Below are positions 44,540 to 56,811 of a DNA stretch of 64,000 bases, in pieces (within the stretch, counting starts at the first letter, position 1; each line of letters starts with the position of its first letter). The stretch is taken from contig WHUX01000032.1 of NCBI GenBank assembly GCA_015179025.1, forward strand, positions 186,001 through 250,000, read 5' to 3'. The position numbers and the translations under genes were made by a program. The notes under the pieces were generated by a model. That model saw only the letters and a program-made list of their open reading frames with translations. It did not search any database and was not told the origin of the DNA. This stretch comes from Terfezia claveryi (taxonomy: Eukaryota > Ascomycota > Pezizomycetes > Pezizales > Pezizaceae).

Positions 44540-47097
44540 CATCAGCAAAAAAAATATTCGCGTCATGTGTCTTCCTGTGCGTCGGACGCACAGGACGCAT
44601 GAGACAGGAACTTACAATCAGGATGCCAAACACTTGGTGCGCCAGCGTCGGGACGCAACACTCGTGCGCACCAGCATCAGGATGCAACACTCGTGCGCAC
44701 CAGCGCCCAGGATGCAACACAAGTGTGCTCCCACGCCTGGGATGCAACAGAAGCATGCTACCACGTCTTGGACGCAACATGAGACGGGCTGCTCGTCCCC
44801 AACGCTATAGGTTCCACGTCTGGCATTGCTGAACCAGGGCCCCAAATCGCTCTCTTCTATAATGCACACCCGCTCACCGCTTGCATCTACGACGCTCTAA
44901 CATCAGCCAGCTACGTACCACTATTGCAGCCATTGAATATGCATGGAGCAGAAATATCCATTGTATTCACTAAAATTATATACACAGAAGTATTGAGCAA
45001 TAGATATATATATAGAACATGCAATCGCTGCTTCAATCGCTTTAACACTCACTCTAATACTCGCTCTAACACTTGCTCTAATACTCGCTCTAACACTCGC
45101 TCTAATACTCGCTCCAATACTCGCTCTAATACTCACTCTAACACTCGCTCTAATACTCGCTCCAATACTCGCTCTAATACTCGCTCTAATACTCGCTCCA
45201 ATACTCGCTCTAATACTCGCTTTAATACTTGCCATAATACTCGCTCCAATAGTCACTCTAATGCTAGCTGTAATGTGCTGGGATAGAGAGCGAAGGGAAA
45301 CTGCACGGGCAAGGGAGGTATATATACAGGAAAACGATAGTTGCCAAGGCCGACTGCTAAGGCCGACAATTTAGACTTTCCGAACACAATGAGATAAGGG
45401 ATAACAAGAGAAGTGGCATGACAGTGATCAATAGCGCTCAGCCCCCTTTCGCCCGCGAGTGCCGTACTATTCAATGCCTGGCCTGGAAATAGTCATATTG
45501 GGCAATCGTAGTCGTGGTATTGCGATATGTGCGGAGTTCACGCTTTGTTATATGTTTCGTAGGAATTCATGCATTCATGGGCTTATATATATATATGTGC
45601 GAGAAACTCGTGCTTTTGGAGACTTATATATATATATGCGAGAAACTCATGCTTTTGGAGACATATAAGCCCGCGAATGCATGGATTTCTCGCATATATA
45701 TATATATGTCCCCAAAAGCATGAGTTTCTCGCACATATATATAAAAGTCTCCAAAAGCACGAGTTTCTCGCACATATATATATATATATGCACGCGAATG
45801 CATGGATTTCTCGCATATATATATATATGTCCCCAAAAGCACTCGCACATATATATATATATATGCACGCGAATGCATGGATTTCTCGCATATATATATA
45901 TATGTCCCCAAAAGCATGAGTTTCTCGCATATATATATATATGTCCCCAAGAGCATGAGTTTCTCGCACATATATATATAAGTCTCCAAAAGCACGAGTT
46001 TCTCGCGCATATATATATATATGTCCCCAAAAGCATGAGTTTCTCGCACATATATATATAAGTCTCCAAAAGCACGAGTTTCTCGCACATATATATATAT
46101 AAGCCCACGAATGCATGAATTCCTACGAAACATATAACAAAGCGTGAACTCCGCACATATCGCAATACCACGACTACGATTGCCCAATATGACTATTTCC
46201 AGGCCAGGCATTGAATAGTACGGCACCCGCGGGCGAAAGGGGGCTGAGCGCCATTGATCACTGTCATGCCACTTCTCTTGTTATCCCTTATCTCATTGTC
46301 TTCGGAAAGTCTAAATTGTCGGCCTTACCAGTCGGCCTTGGAAACTATGGTTTTCCTGTATCTATACCACCCTTCCCCGCGCATTTTCCCTTCGCTGTCT
46401 ATCCCAGTGCATTACGGCTAGCATTAGAGCGACTATTGGAGCGAGTATTACGGCGTGTATTAGAGCGAGTATTAGAGCGAGTATTAGAGCGAGTATTGGA
46501 GCGAGTATTAGAGCGAGTATTAGAGCGAGTATTAGAGCGAGTATTGGAGCGAGTATTAGAGCGAGTATTGGAGCGAGTGTTAGAGCGAGTATTAGAGCGA
46601 GTGTTAGAGCGATTGGAGCAGCGATTACATGCTCTATATATATATCTATTAATCAATACTTCTGTGTATATAATTATTAGCGAATACAAGAGATATTTCC
46701 GCTGCGTGCATATTCAATGGCTGCAATAGTAGCTACGTACCTGGCCGATGTTAGAGCGTCGTAGATGCAAGCTGGTAGCGGGTGTGCATTGTAGAAGAGA
46801 GTGATTTGGGGCCCTGGTTCAGCAACGCCAGACGTGGAACCTATAGCGTTAACAACCTCAATTGAGTTGAGGACGCGATGATAATGAGCTCTGACATCCA
46901 GACGTTGAGCTTATGTCAACCACCGTCCGGACGGCTTTTGGGGCCCCAATGGCGTCAGGACGCAGCGCGGGGCCCGTTGTTGCGTCCGGATTGTAATGCA
47001 ATACCCCGGGGCATTCGGACGCACAGGACGCACAGGACGCAAAATCGCGTCCGGACGCTTGGTGGTGCGTCCTGACGCATATTTCTTTTTGCTGATG
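44540..47097. mobile_element. P2: fold-back element in the element D protease region
   Basis: CATCAGCAAAAA termini with 2-bp TSD AA (44538-44539, 47098-47099). Removing element plus one AA rejoins the D frame (LYK then IPTRS), confirming the boundaries. Arms: outer GACGC-rich repeats, 12-bp GCTCTAATACTC arrays (45030-45270 inverse to 46410-46620), single-copy stretches (45275-45575 inverse to 46110-46400) and an AT-rich array loop. Confidence 0.9.
45580..46110. repeat. P2 loop array
   Basis: Same family as the P1 loop; two units on the plus orientation (45580-45665), then about twelve in inverse orientation, so the palindrome axis lies near 45665. Frames with YIYICARNS-type peptides are artefacts. 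Confidence 0.9.
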
Positions 47098-49334
47098 AAA
47101 TACCAACTAGAAGTATCGAGAAGAAATCATTAAGTACTGCAATTAAAGGCTCAAAAGGAACGATAGACAAAGCTTGTACTATCAAACTTGATTGGATAGG
47201 TTATGTAGAAGAATGAACGTTCTATGTAGCTCATTTGACTGGATGGGACATGATACTAGGAGAACCTGCTCTCAGTAAAGTGCGAGCAATAATTCCTGCC
47301 CATCAGGAACCAGTTACTATCCAACCGGAAAACATTCCACGATTCCAGCTAAGCGTATGGAAGGGATCTAGAACCATGGCGAATGGTATAAGATCAGCGT
47401 ATACACAGGTCAGCTGCGAATCAGTCACAGATTATAGTGAACCGGATAATTGGGAAAATATTAGTGACGCAGACGAAACCGATTCAGAAAGAGAACTCGT
47501 GACAGCTGTTTCTACGGTACAGAAACAATTCAACCCTGTAACGGAGTTTCCCTTATTATTTCCCAAGACAATTCCACGGGAATTACCGCCACTAAGAAAA
47601 ATTAATCACTCTATCAAACCAAAAGCAGGAGCTACTTGGATACCAAAATGGCGACCCTCAGGACATCGATTTAGACAACAAATCCATGACAAATTAGTCG
47701 AAGAAGAAGCATCAGGTCGCATATATAGAGTAGAAAATGACACAAATGCTGTAGTCATGTTCACTATCCCTAACCGAGATAAACCGGAAGAAGCCCGACA
47801 TGTAAATGACTGTCGAGACCGCAATTTAGCCATAGAACCGGACCACACCCCATTGCCAGATATTAATGAAGCAATTGAACTAGTAGCGGAGAATCCCATT
47901 TGGACTAAGGTCGACTTAGCCGACGGATTTTTTAATATCAGGAATGATGAAGAATCTGAGCAACACTCTACCTTTTTATGTCACATGGGATATTTCAGAA
48001 GTAGAGTTATGCAACAAGGGGATCGTAACGCACCAGCTACCATGGTTCGCGTTATGCATGAAATTTTTAAGGACATGGTCTATAAAAATTTAATCATCTA
48101 TATTGATGATATTATTATATTCTCTAAAACGTATGAAGAACATATAGAATTATTGAAGAAAGTACTTCAACGTCTACAGGATGAGAAATTCTATCTCAAA
48201 GAAAGCAAATGCCAGTTCTTTACTCCAAGATTGGAAATCTTAGGATACGTTTTGACATCAGATAGATTACATGTAGACCCGAAGAAGAGGACTACTATAT
48301 TAACATTTCCGACTCCTACAAGAAAAAAGGATCTTAGAGGATTCTTTGGAATAGTTAATTATCTCAGCAGATTTATTCCTGACTTGGCATCGTATGCAAG
48401 CACCCTGTCAGAACTGCAAGGAGAAACAAAGAAATGGGAATGGACAGATACTCATAACGCAGCGTTTGAAAAACTCAAAGAACTCGTGAATTCCCCACAT
48501 GTTTTAAAACCCTAGAATAATGAATCTACTGAACCCAAATATTTAGTCTGTGATGCTAGTGATGTAGGACTAGGATCTTGGATAGGTCAAGGACTGTTGA
48601 CGCACATCAGACCATCATGCTTCCACTCTAGAAAATTTAATCCAGCACAACTCAATTATCCTACCTTTCAAAAGGAATTATTAGCGATTATTGACTCATT
48701 AAAATTTTTTGAAGCACAATTGAGAGGTCACAAGTTCACTATCCTTACCAACCACAAACCGTTAGTAACCTTCCATACTCAAATGCCTGCAAGTCAAAAA
48801 TTGAGGCGATGGCAAGATTACCTAATGGAATTTGATACAGACATACAGCATACCGCAGGAAAGGAAAATTTGATAGCAGATACTCTATCAAGAAAGCATA
48901 AATACTTGAATACTCCCACCACCGAGGACGATTATATCTCCAACAGCATCGATCCTCCTAACCATACCTACAACCGCAACATCTCTACTAACGCTTTAAG
49001 AACTTTCCACTCACCAGAAACTCCTACTCAGAACAATATGGTTTCTCGCGGAGCTATCAATTTCAAGCATGTCGACTGCGACTTCAACAAATGTCGTGGA
49101 AGAGCCGAAGAACTTAGACACCATATCTTCTGTCCATACTTCGAGGGCATCCAAGATGAAGAAAGCGAATATGACATGATGAAGGAAGAAGAGTCCTCAG
49201 ATGACGAGACTCTATCTACTATACCAGAAGAAGTTTTCAGCGGGTATGATCGTGTACCCAATATAAACAAGAACAAACCCTTAACAGTTCTTGGACTAAG
49301 ATATAGGCCTCCATCTTCTGAAAACGCACAATAA
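47098..49334 (+). pseudogene. Element D protease end, reverse transcriptase, RNase H
   Basis: After the P2 TSD: IEKKSLSTAIKGSKGTIDKA, a TGA stop (47215-47217), then HLTGWDMILGEPALS. RT 47235-48515: PKWRPSGHRFRQQ, HVNDCRDRN, KVDLADGFFNIRNDEESEQ, MQQGDRNAPATMVRVMHEIF, YIDDIIIFS. A TAG at 48513-48515 separates RNase H: VCDASDVGLGSWIGQG, YPTFQKELLAIIDSLKFFEA, TILTNHKPL, RRWQDYLMEFDTDIQHTAGK, ADTLSRKHKYL. Then HVDCDFNKCRGRAEELRHHI with FCPYFEG, a possible metal-binding module. No integrase motifs. Confidence 0.88.
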
Positions 49335-50239
49335 AATACCCTCGCTCCTGAAGAAGCGAAAGAAATTGCTATCGACCTGGCTCATAGCAATTGGCAACAA
49401 CACAAAAGGATGCACTAGTCCTTTTGCCGTGATTTTTACTGTCCAGTTCATGGCAGCTCCCACGCCATGAACAACCGCATGTTCACCGTCGAAACATGTG
49501 CAATCTGCAACCACTACGGACATGGCAGTTTGAACTGTGACCTAACAGCCTCAGTTCTTAAGAAGGAGAAGGAATTCCTTACGACTCGTATTGCGCATAT
49601 CCTAGCTGCAAATGAGCCTCAAAAGGAACTAGCACCAGTACAACAAATGCCAGCTTATCCACCTCCACCAGCTCTCAGCCGAGAAGAAGCTATCCAGGAA
49701 ATCGGAGAATGGGCAAAAAGATGGATTGCCAACAAGCCGACACAACCCACTCTCCAACCCAGCATTCAGTTCAGTAACTCTACCGAACAGATGACCAACC
49801 GACAAATGGAACAGGAGATCATGAATACTCCTGTTGCCCCGCAACAACCATGGAATGCACCTCAACAACCAGCTGCAACCGCTAGCAGCAGTAATGCGAT
49901 TCCAATCAACACCGCCGCCGTCACCACTCGTTCTAAAAAGCGAGTAGCCATTGACGAAGATCTACCCTCTTTCATTCAAGATACCAAGACCTCCAGACAG
50001 CGTTGTGATTTCTGTAAGTTCTCAGGACATAATGCTTCTACATGCAAGGAGAAGAAACCCACCATCAATGACTTCAACGCAAGGATCGAACCAACCCTAA
50101 ACAAGCTCATTGAAGAAAAGCACATCAGCGACGGATGGGAAGACGACAAGGACTACTTCATCACACACTGGCTTGACCAAGGAACAGGTATGAAAGCCGC
50201 GTATCAATCATGTATGAGAGTATGTCCTATCTGGAAGAA
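49335..50239 (+). pseudogene. Element D C-terminal Cys/His-rich region
   Basis: Beyond the TAA at 49332 the frame context continues (APEEAKEIAIDLAHSNWQQH) with a TAG in place of Trp, then CRDFYCPVHGSSHAMNNRM. From ATG 49467 it is open with two zinc knuckles: CAICNHYGHGSLNC and CDFCKFSGHNASTC, separated by a Gln/Pro-rich linker. It ends by running into P3 (stop at 50250-50252). Function is probably nucleic-acid binding in the retroelement; whether it is a separate protein or the decayed polyprotein end is unclear. Confidence 0.65.
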
Positions 50240-51521
50240 CTATGTCTTGTAGAAATTCATGCATTTGCTGGCTTATATATAAAGTATTTGTGAGAAACTC
50301 GTGCTTTTGGAGACTTATATATATATATACGAGAAAGTCGTTCTTTTGGAGACATATATATATATATGCGAGAAATCCATGCATTCGCGAGCTTATATAT
50401 ATATATGCGAGAATTCCATGCATTTGCGAGCTTATATATATATATGCGAGAAATCCATGCATTCGCGGGCTTATATATATATGTCTCCAAAAGCACGAGT
50501 TTCTCACATATATATATAAGCCCGCGAATGCATGAATTTCTACAAGACATATCACAAAGCGTGAACTCTGCACATATCTCAATACTGGTGCCGAGACTAT
50601 CTCAATACCATGACTACGATTTCCCAATATGACTATTACCAGGCCAGGCATAGAATAGTACGGCACCCGCGGATGAAAGGGGGCTGAGCGCCATTGATCA
50701 CTGTCATGCCACTTCTCTTGTTATTCCTTATCTCATTGTCTTCAGAAAGTCTAAATTGTCGGCCTTAGCAGTCGGCCTTGGCAACTATGGTTTTCCTATA
50801 TATATACCTCCCTTCCCCGCGCATTTTCCCTTCGCTCTAGATCCCAGCACATTATGGCGAGCATTAGAGTGAGTAATAGAGTGAGAATGAGAGCAAGTAT
50901 TGGAGCGAGCATTAGGGCGAGTAGTAGAGCGAGTATTAGAGCGAGTATTAGAGCGAGTATTGGAGGGAGTATTAGAGCGACTATTGGAGCAAGTATTAGA
51001 GCGAGTGTTAGAGCGATTGAAGCAGCAAGTGCATGTTCTATATATATATCTATTACTCAATACTTCTGTGTATTTAAGTATTAGCGAATACAATGGATAT
51101 TTTCACTGCGTGCATATAGAATGGCTGCAATAGCGGCTACGCACCTGGCTGGTATTAGAGTATGTGTGCATTGTACGAGAGCGATTTGGGGCCCGAAGCT
51201 ATAGCATTAACAACATCAATTGAGTTGATGATGCCAAGGGAAGCAACTCTAATATCTAGACATTGAAATATGCCAACCAGCGTCCGGACGGCTTTGGTTG
51301 CCCCAATGGCGTCCAGATTGTGTTACAACTCAGCCGGGCGTCCAGATTGTATTGCAACTCAGCCGGGCATCCAGATTGTGTTACAACTCAGCCAGGCGTC
51401 CTGATTGTGTTGCAATGCAGCCAGGCGTCCAGACGCATAAGACGCACAGGACGCATTTGCGCGAGCTCTCACGTCCGGACGCTGGGCGGTGCGTCTGGAC
51501 GCCACTTTTTTCTTGCTGATG
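50240..51521. mobile_element. P3: fold-back element lacking its left outer arm
   Basis: The right end is intact (CACTTTTTTCTTGCTGATG, ending 51521) with the usual right arm (12-bp arrays 50850-51030, GACGC and CCAGATTGTGTTGCAACTC repeats 51300-51440). The loop array is at 50270-50510. The left side begins inside the loop flank (CTTGTAGAAATTCATGC), so the whole left outer arm is gone. The right flank TACGTGTGTGA matches the interior of the Gypsy B LTR, so P3 originally sat in such an LTR. Confidence 0.8.
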
Positions 51522-51881
51522 TACGTGTGTGATCTGGGGAAAGGCTAGGACGGGGGCAAGGGCGAGGGCGAGAGAGGCAGTGCGCAAGGGACACGAGACA
51601 TGCAGAGGCAGTTGCCGCGTTTGTCGGAGGGAGGCAGCTGTGCTGTAGAGCTGTTCACGAGACAAGGGGGTGCATAAGGGAGGTGCACAAGCGCTGGGAG
51701 AGGCAAGGTCCTGTATTGGATATACAAGACGTTGGATGGGGATCCAACAAGAGTGCAAGAGCCAGGGTCTATATATACATAGTGACCTAATAGACTTTCC
51801 AATGATAACGACAATGAAAAACGCTAGACAACGACAACCCAACAACAGCAATCCGAAGGTAAAAGGAAGACGGTTGTGACA
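51522..51881 (-). repeat. Gypsy B-family LTR fragment
   Basis: Matches the Gypsy B LTR from TACGTGTGTGA to the end GGTTGTGACA, with a divergent stretch around 51770-51850 (no CTTATCTCGGGAACA block). Probably a solo LTR whose other part was lost with the P3 left arm. Confidence 0.75.
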
Positions 51882-52412
51882 TTGTGTTTCTATCTTCTCT
51901 ATCCTACATTCGTCTTTCTGATGTTTCTTAGCCAAACCCCCATGTTTCTAATTTCCCCATCCTATAATAGCCCTTCAGATATTTTTAATTCGACACTTCA
52001 CGTTCATAACTTGCCCTATCCAATAATTGCCCTTTAGATATTTCTATTCCTACTCGTCACGTTCTTTACTTGACCATTATACTCTCTGCATGTGCAAATG
52101 TTCTCCTTTTAATCTGCGTTCCATTTACTAATTACTAAACATATCTTCCATAAACAAAAAAAAACCTCATTCACAGCAGAAGTTCCTTACGACCTCCAAC
52201 ACCAAGAAATGAAATCCAACGCAATACATACTCTTTCCTCCCACCAAATTACATCTACCAACCTTCCCCGTCCCAGCTTCCAGTGAATACGTTTATGAAA
52301 AAGAAACACACAACCATACGCAAGCAAAAGAAATATAGCTAACGAGATAATATAACCAGAATAGCCTTGAAACTGACATAGAAAAACCCATTCCCTCAAA
52401 CATTCGACTTCT
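51882..52412. other. AT-rich spacer
   Basis: No gene. Repeated CCCTTTAGATATTT/CCCTTCAGATATTT and CGACACTTCACGTTC-like stretches suggest a short degenerate duplication (51960-52060). Confidence 0.4.
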
Positions 52413-53840
52413 TTAGTCACTTTCTATGTCCTCTTTGTCTATATCCCCTGTCCCTGTTAGTGCATCATCAACCTCCAGGTTTAATAGTCCAGCCAATTCT
52501 ACTGATGAATCTCTCAGTAGACTCCCTTCGCGACAGCACTTCTCCGCTGGCACCTCTAATCTTTCATACGAGTGCTCTAGCTCCTTTTTCAATTCCGCCT
52601 CATATCGTACTTCATCTTCGACTTGTGGTACGTCAACTGGTTCTACTTCTACCATCTTTACCTGAGCTGCAATCCGACGCGCCAAGTCAGCCTTGATGTT
52701 ATTCACCATGAGGTCCTTTATTGCTTTTGGATGAATCTTCTATGTATTCATCAGCCTCTCATATGTGCTTGTTTTGCATTAGTCCCTTGTCCAACATTGT
52801 ACATCCATTTGTTGCTCTTCATTGGTTATTCTCAACTTACACTAGGCGGTTTTGTATTTGAACTCCTACATGACTGGATTACAATCTCCTGTCTTCCATA
52901 CTTTCAAACTGTGACATATTACTGAGGCCACAAAGCATATGAAGACACTATTGATTCTATCCAGAAAGCCCAGGTCCCTATTCCCCTTTATTTTTGGGCC
53001 TTGGAAATACCATTGATATATTATATTAACGATCTCCTCCGCATGGAACTGTCCCCTAAACTCCTTTTTGGACATCAATATTAGCGTCAGATATTGGACT
53101 GGTGGTGTTTGCCATCCGACCAACTTATATCCCGACTGCTTTGTCTGCAGATAAATCGATCTCCATCCAGCAAGTACTCAACCTTTGTCTTCATACATTC
53201 CTTTAGTAACTAGCTAATACCATACACCCTCGTGATGCTTGCCCGACATTCATATATTAGATGTGCCCTTGTTCGGGAATAAATGCTTTTGAGCTGTTTC
53301 GAATCAGCAATCCAACGCCCCAAATCGGATTGGATGTCATACAAATGTATCAACCGCTCTTACTCGTTCTATCTGGTGAGGCCCCATTTGTGCCTTATCT
53401 CAGGCATGCTGTATGAGCAGGAGTAATTCACCCAGTGTTAGCAGAGGTTTCCTATAATATATATAGTTGGTCACAATCTTTTGTGCGGTACTCGCAAAAG
53501 GTTGTAAAATGTCAGGAATAGCTGAAAAGGATTGTGTTCCTCTTCCAATGCCCGGCGCGAGCACAGCAGTGTCAACGAAAGTTTCCACTTCTGATTCAGA
53601 ATCACTTCTGCCATCCTATGTCAGAATTAGCTTACAATCTGACCAAAATATCACCTTCCTTATACAAACCTTATTATCGAATGTGATGTTATTTGTGAAT
53701 GCCGCCGCAGTTTCAACTGTTGGTTGTGGTTGAATCACAGTTGCTACAATTTGAGAGACCTTACGTTTACGGCTTGCCTGCCCAGTTAACGCAGTAGCTT
53801 GCTGAGAGGTAGCTTGCTAGGAAGATGTTTTGCGAGGCAT
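52413..53840 (-). pseudogene. Decayed unknown gene
   Basis: From an ATG at 53840 (MPRKTSS) the minus strand gives a protein-like sequence broken by about a dozen stops, most at positions suiting Trp. It has a basic Ala/Ser/Thr-rich start (LTGQASRKRKVSQ), a middle with FSAIPDILQPFASTAQKIVT, then GYKLVGWQTPPVQYLTLILM, ASVICHSLKVWKTGDCNPVM and an open acidic end (52709-52413). The order ends in a block faintly like fungal DUF6532 proteins; this is a weak impression only. It is most likely a RIP-damaged repeat or accessory gene. Confidence 0.45.
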
Positions 53841-53944
53841 TGCGGATGAAAAAGACTTGCGTAGGAGATTTGTATAGAAATATTCCAACGCAAAGCATCT
53901 AATCCATTTCTTTGAGCATACAACTTACTAATTAAATCTCCCTC

Positions 53945-54125
53945 TAAAAAAAATTTAAAAATCCACCCCCCTTCCAAAAAAAAAAAAAAGGAAAAAAAAA
54001 CAACAAATATAGATCATCTAAACAAAAAAAAAGGAGAAAAAAACAACGAACACAGATCACCTAGACAAAAAAAAAGGAGAAAAAACAATGAACGCAGATC
54101 ACCTAAAAAAAAAAAAAAAAAAAGA
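53945..54125. repeat. A-rich tandem repeat
   Basis: Poly-A runs alternating with GAACGCAGATCACCTA-type units of about 45 bp (roughly three copies from 53993 to 54110). Confidence 0.8.
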
Positions 54126-54299
54126 ATAGTCTTCTGACACAGACCCTCTCCTTCCAATGCATACCATCCTTAGATTAGATCCATCCAAGCCAAATTGGCT
54201 ACATTTACTCCTGCCTCATGCATGGCTTGTTCTCTCGCCCTGTGTGCAGCTGGTGGAGCTCCCAGATTTGTCCGGCTCTAGCTCATGCCACCGCTGAAG

Positions 54300-55445
54300 T
54301 ACCTGCAGCGATCGGTTCCCTTGCTAGGAGCATTTCCCTGCCATTTTGTGGCTGGGGATCTAGTTCTTGCATGATGTTCCATACTGGAGAATCTGAAACA
54401 TAAATTTCCTCAGCTGGGAACCTTTCCCTCTGCTTCTACTTCATCTGATGCAAAGCCCTCTGCTGCCTCTTAATTCGCTTGCGGAGCTTTAGCTTCCGCT
54501 CCTCAAATGCTTCCATTGTCTGTGGGAAGGTACGTTTAGCAAAGCTAGCAAGATTTCGACTCAATGAGTCGGAATCGTCAGCAGTGTCCATGTACTCCTC
54601 AGCTGCATCCAGGAAGTCAGCTGCAAAGTATGCACCATCATTGGGGGGTGGGCTGTCTGCCACCACAGGCTCTAAAGCTGGATCCCTATACAGGATAACT
54701 TGTATCCTAATTGGTTTGGAGGAGCTTAGCTCCAAAAATGCCTGCACCTCCTCGTCAGTTTGCAGACGCATGGTGGGAGGGATTGTATTGGGTGGGTTGG
54801 GGTTTTCTAGTGCTCCATAGACAGCCCGCACTTTTCTCTCAGCTAGGATCCTTTCCCGAATCTTATCCACAATCTCCAAAAGGGATGCCAACTTCAGAAT
54901 TGCAACACAGTTGTTTGGTGCTTCATCCCACTTATATTGGCCATTTGCGTCTTATATCTCAGCTCCCCAGGTTGGATCAATGAGGAATAACCTCACAGGC
55001 TTTCGGAAACCCTCCTCAACGTTCTAGTCTGCATTCCGCCCCGATATATTGGCCACCCCTCCTGCATTGGCCCCCCCCCCAAACTGGACATCTGGAGCAT
55101 TCACAGCTAGGTTTGCTACTTGTGCTAATGCGTGCCCGCGCTCTGTGTCTCTTGCCTTTTTAAGGACGTCTTGCAAAATCTTGTCAAGAGCAGTCTCGGC
55201 TGCTCTTTTGATTGGTGCTGCCCCATTTTGGATGAGCGCAATTCCAGATGCAGGGAGCCCAGTCTCCTGCTGGGCATAGGTTTTGAATTGACCCCAAGGG
55301 CATTCCCGGCCTACCGTTTCCCCGTTATCCCCTGTGTTCGTACCCACTCCTTGACCCCATTCCTCCAGTTTGAGTACCAGGGATCATTCTCCCCTCATCC
55401 CAATAGTGCCTTTGCTTGGCTAACTTCTTGCGCTGCAGATGGCAT
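54300..55445 (-). pseudogene. Decayed unknown gene with two long open segments
   Basis: The minus-strand frame runs from about 55350 ([20 protein letters not shown]) through two TAG stops (near 55025 and 54956) to 54436, and on past a TAG. Recognisable blocks: [56 protein letters not shown], then [20 protein letters not shown] and a basic end ([17 protein letters not shown]). Stops again fall on Trp positions. No family recognised. Neighbouring a Plavaka transposase, it may be an accessory gene of that element. Confidence 0.45.
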
Positions 55446-55857
55446 TTGGACGATCTACGTTGGAAATTTAGATACCCCCATTAGAAACTATGCTTTAGAG
55501 ATACTTACGTTATGTATGTTAGGTGTTATTCAAATAGAAAGTTGTGATGGCAGGAAGGTATTGTGATGATGGCGGGAGGTATTGTGAATAGCTGCTGAGA
55601 ATAATTGATTCACAGATCTATGGGGGTATTTATGGACTCTACGAAGTTGGACATAAGAGTAGGCCATGTTTGCTTGGTCGGCAATCAACATGGCCAGTCA
55701 CTCCAGTTCTGTATGGCCTGCATAAGGCCATGACCTTTATATTAATTATTGGACATGTTTGCTTCAAGTGGTCGGCAATCCACATAGCTATCTATACCTG
55801 TATAAGACTATGACCTTTGTGTTAATATCTAGCTCTGTGTAAACGACTTTCAAAAGC

Positions 55858-56010
55858 CCTCCAACCTTGTAAGTTGGAATCTGAGTGTACTACATACTTT
55901 CTGTTGTTTGTGGATGTTGTTGTGACAAGTACAATAGCGAAATACAAATAATCACGGTATAATAGAAAGTATGCAATACATACAATTCCAACTTACAGGT
56001 TAGGTCGAGT
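55858..56010. repeat. Imperfect inverted repeat
   Basis: CTTGTAAGTTGGAATCTGAG then TGTACTACATACTTTCTGTT (55864-55903) pairs with the inverse of 55963-56003. A third copy of AAGTTGGAATCTAAGTGTGC occurs at 56187. Probably a MITE or LTR remnant. Confidence 0.55.
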
Positions 56011-56530
56011 TATTTGGTAGTACTATCCCAAATCTAAGCCTGTTTGGAAAGCAGCTTGTACCCCTTCTAGTAAATTACCTAAGTCAGAAAGACCTAGAAC
56101 ATTGCATATGTATGTGATAGTGCTAAATATTAATAACTTATTTAGAGCCACTATATCAAGCCCCTAATACAGAAGTCATCTGACCACTTAAGTTGGAATC
56201 TAAGTGTGCTGCAAATATGCTGTTGTCCCGTAGATCTTTGTAATACTTAGCGGTATATGCTACTCACATCAATTCCTTCCTAATTGGGTATGAACTAGCA
56301 GCATACATATTAGACCATAGCACTAACACAGGTTTGATTTGCTCCCCCCCTCCAAATCTCTTAATACATATAAACCTCAATATCTGTACTACATTAATTG
56401 CTATTATTGACTATTAGCTATTCTGCCACTACTATCATTATGCCTTACGTCAACCTCACCAGAAACTGATGTTCCCACTACCAGAACTATCTCCAAAAGA
56501 TAGTATAAATAGGTATGTTCTACTTAGCTT

Positions 56531-56770
56531 AGCAAAGAAACCCCCTTTGGTTGAGAAAGCCCCCCTTTAGTTGAGAAAGCCCCCATTTGGTCGAGAAAGC
56601 CCCCCTTTGGTTAGAAAGCCCCCCTTTGGTTGAGAGCCCCCTTAGGAGACCCCTTTGGAGTGAGAGCCCTCCCATTAGAGTGAGAGTCCTCCCATTAGAG
56701 TGAGAGCCCTCCCATTTAAGTGAGAGCCCTCCCATAATTAGAGTGAGAGCCCTCCTATAATTGGAGCGAG
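56531..56770. repeat. Two-part minisatellite
   Basis: First about six copies of a ~20-bp unit (CCCCCTTTGGTTGAGAAAG), then about six copies of an 18-21-bp unit (GAGTGAGAGCCCTCCCATTA). The sharp unit change near 56650 suggests stepwise amplification. Confidence 0.9.
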
Positions 56771-56811
56771 AGTCTTAGTCCTAGCTAATATTTTCTTAGT
56801 ATTAATGAAGA

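Larger units (their letters stand above)
41044..50239 (+). mobile_element. Element D: integrase-less gypsy-type retroelement, 3' end missing
   Basis: Plus-strand order: LTR, an antisense frame, gag with one zinc knuckle, protease-like region (interrupted by P2), RT, RNase H, then Cys/His-rich modules and no integrase. The layout recalls a fungal gypsy lineage in which RNase H is followed by a Cys/His domain (from memory). Inserted in Gypsy C RNase H (left flank ACCAATC). The 3' LTR and distal flank have been lost at the junction with P3 (about 50240). Confidence 0.75.

Noticed and set aside
52740..52755. CATCAGC as a possible left end of the Plavaka element
   Set aside because: No A-rich run or GACAC/GACGC motif follows, unlike every other CATCAG terminus, and it lies in a decayed coding frame.
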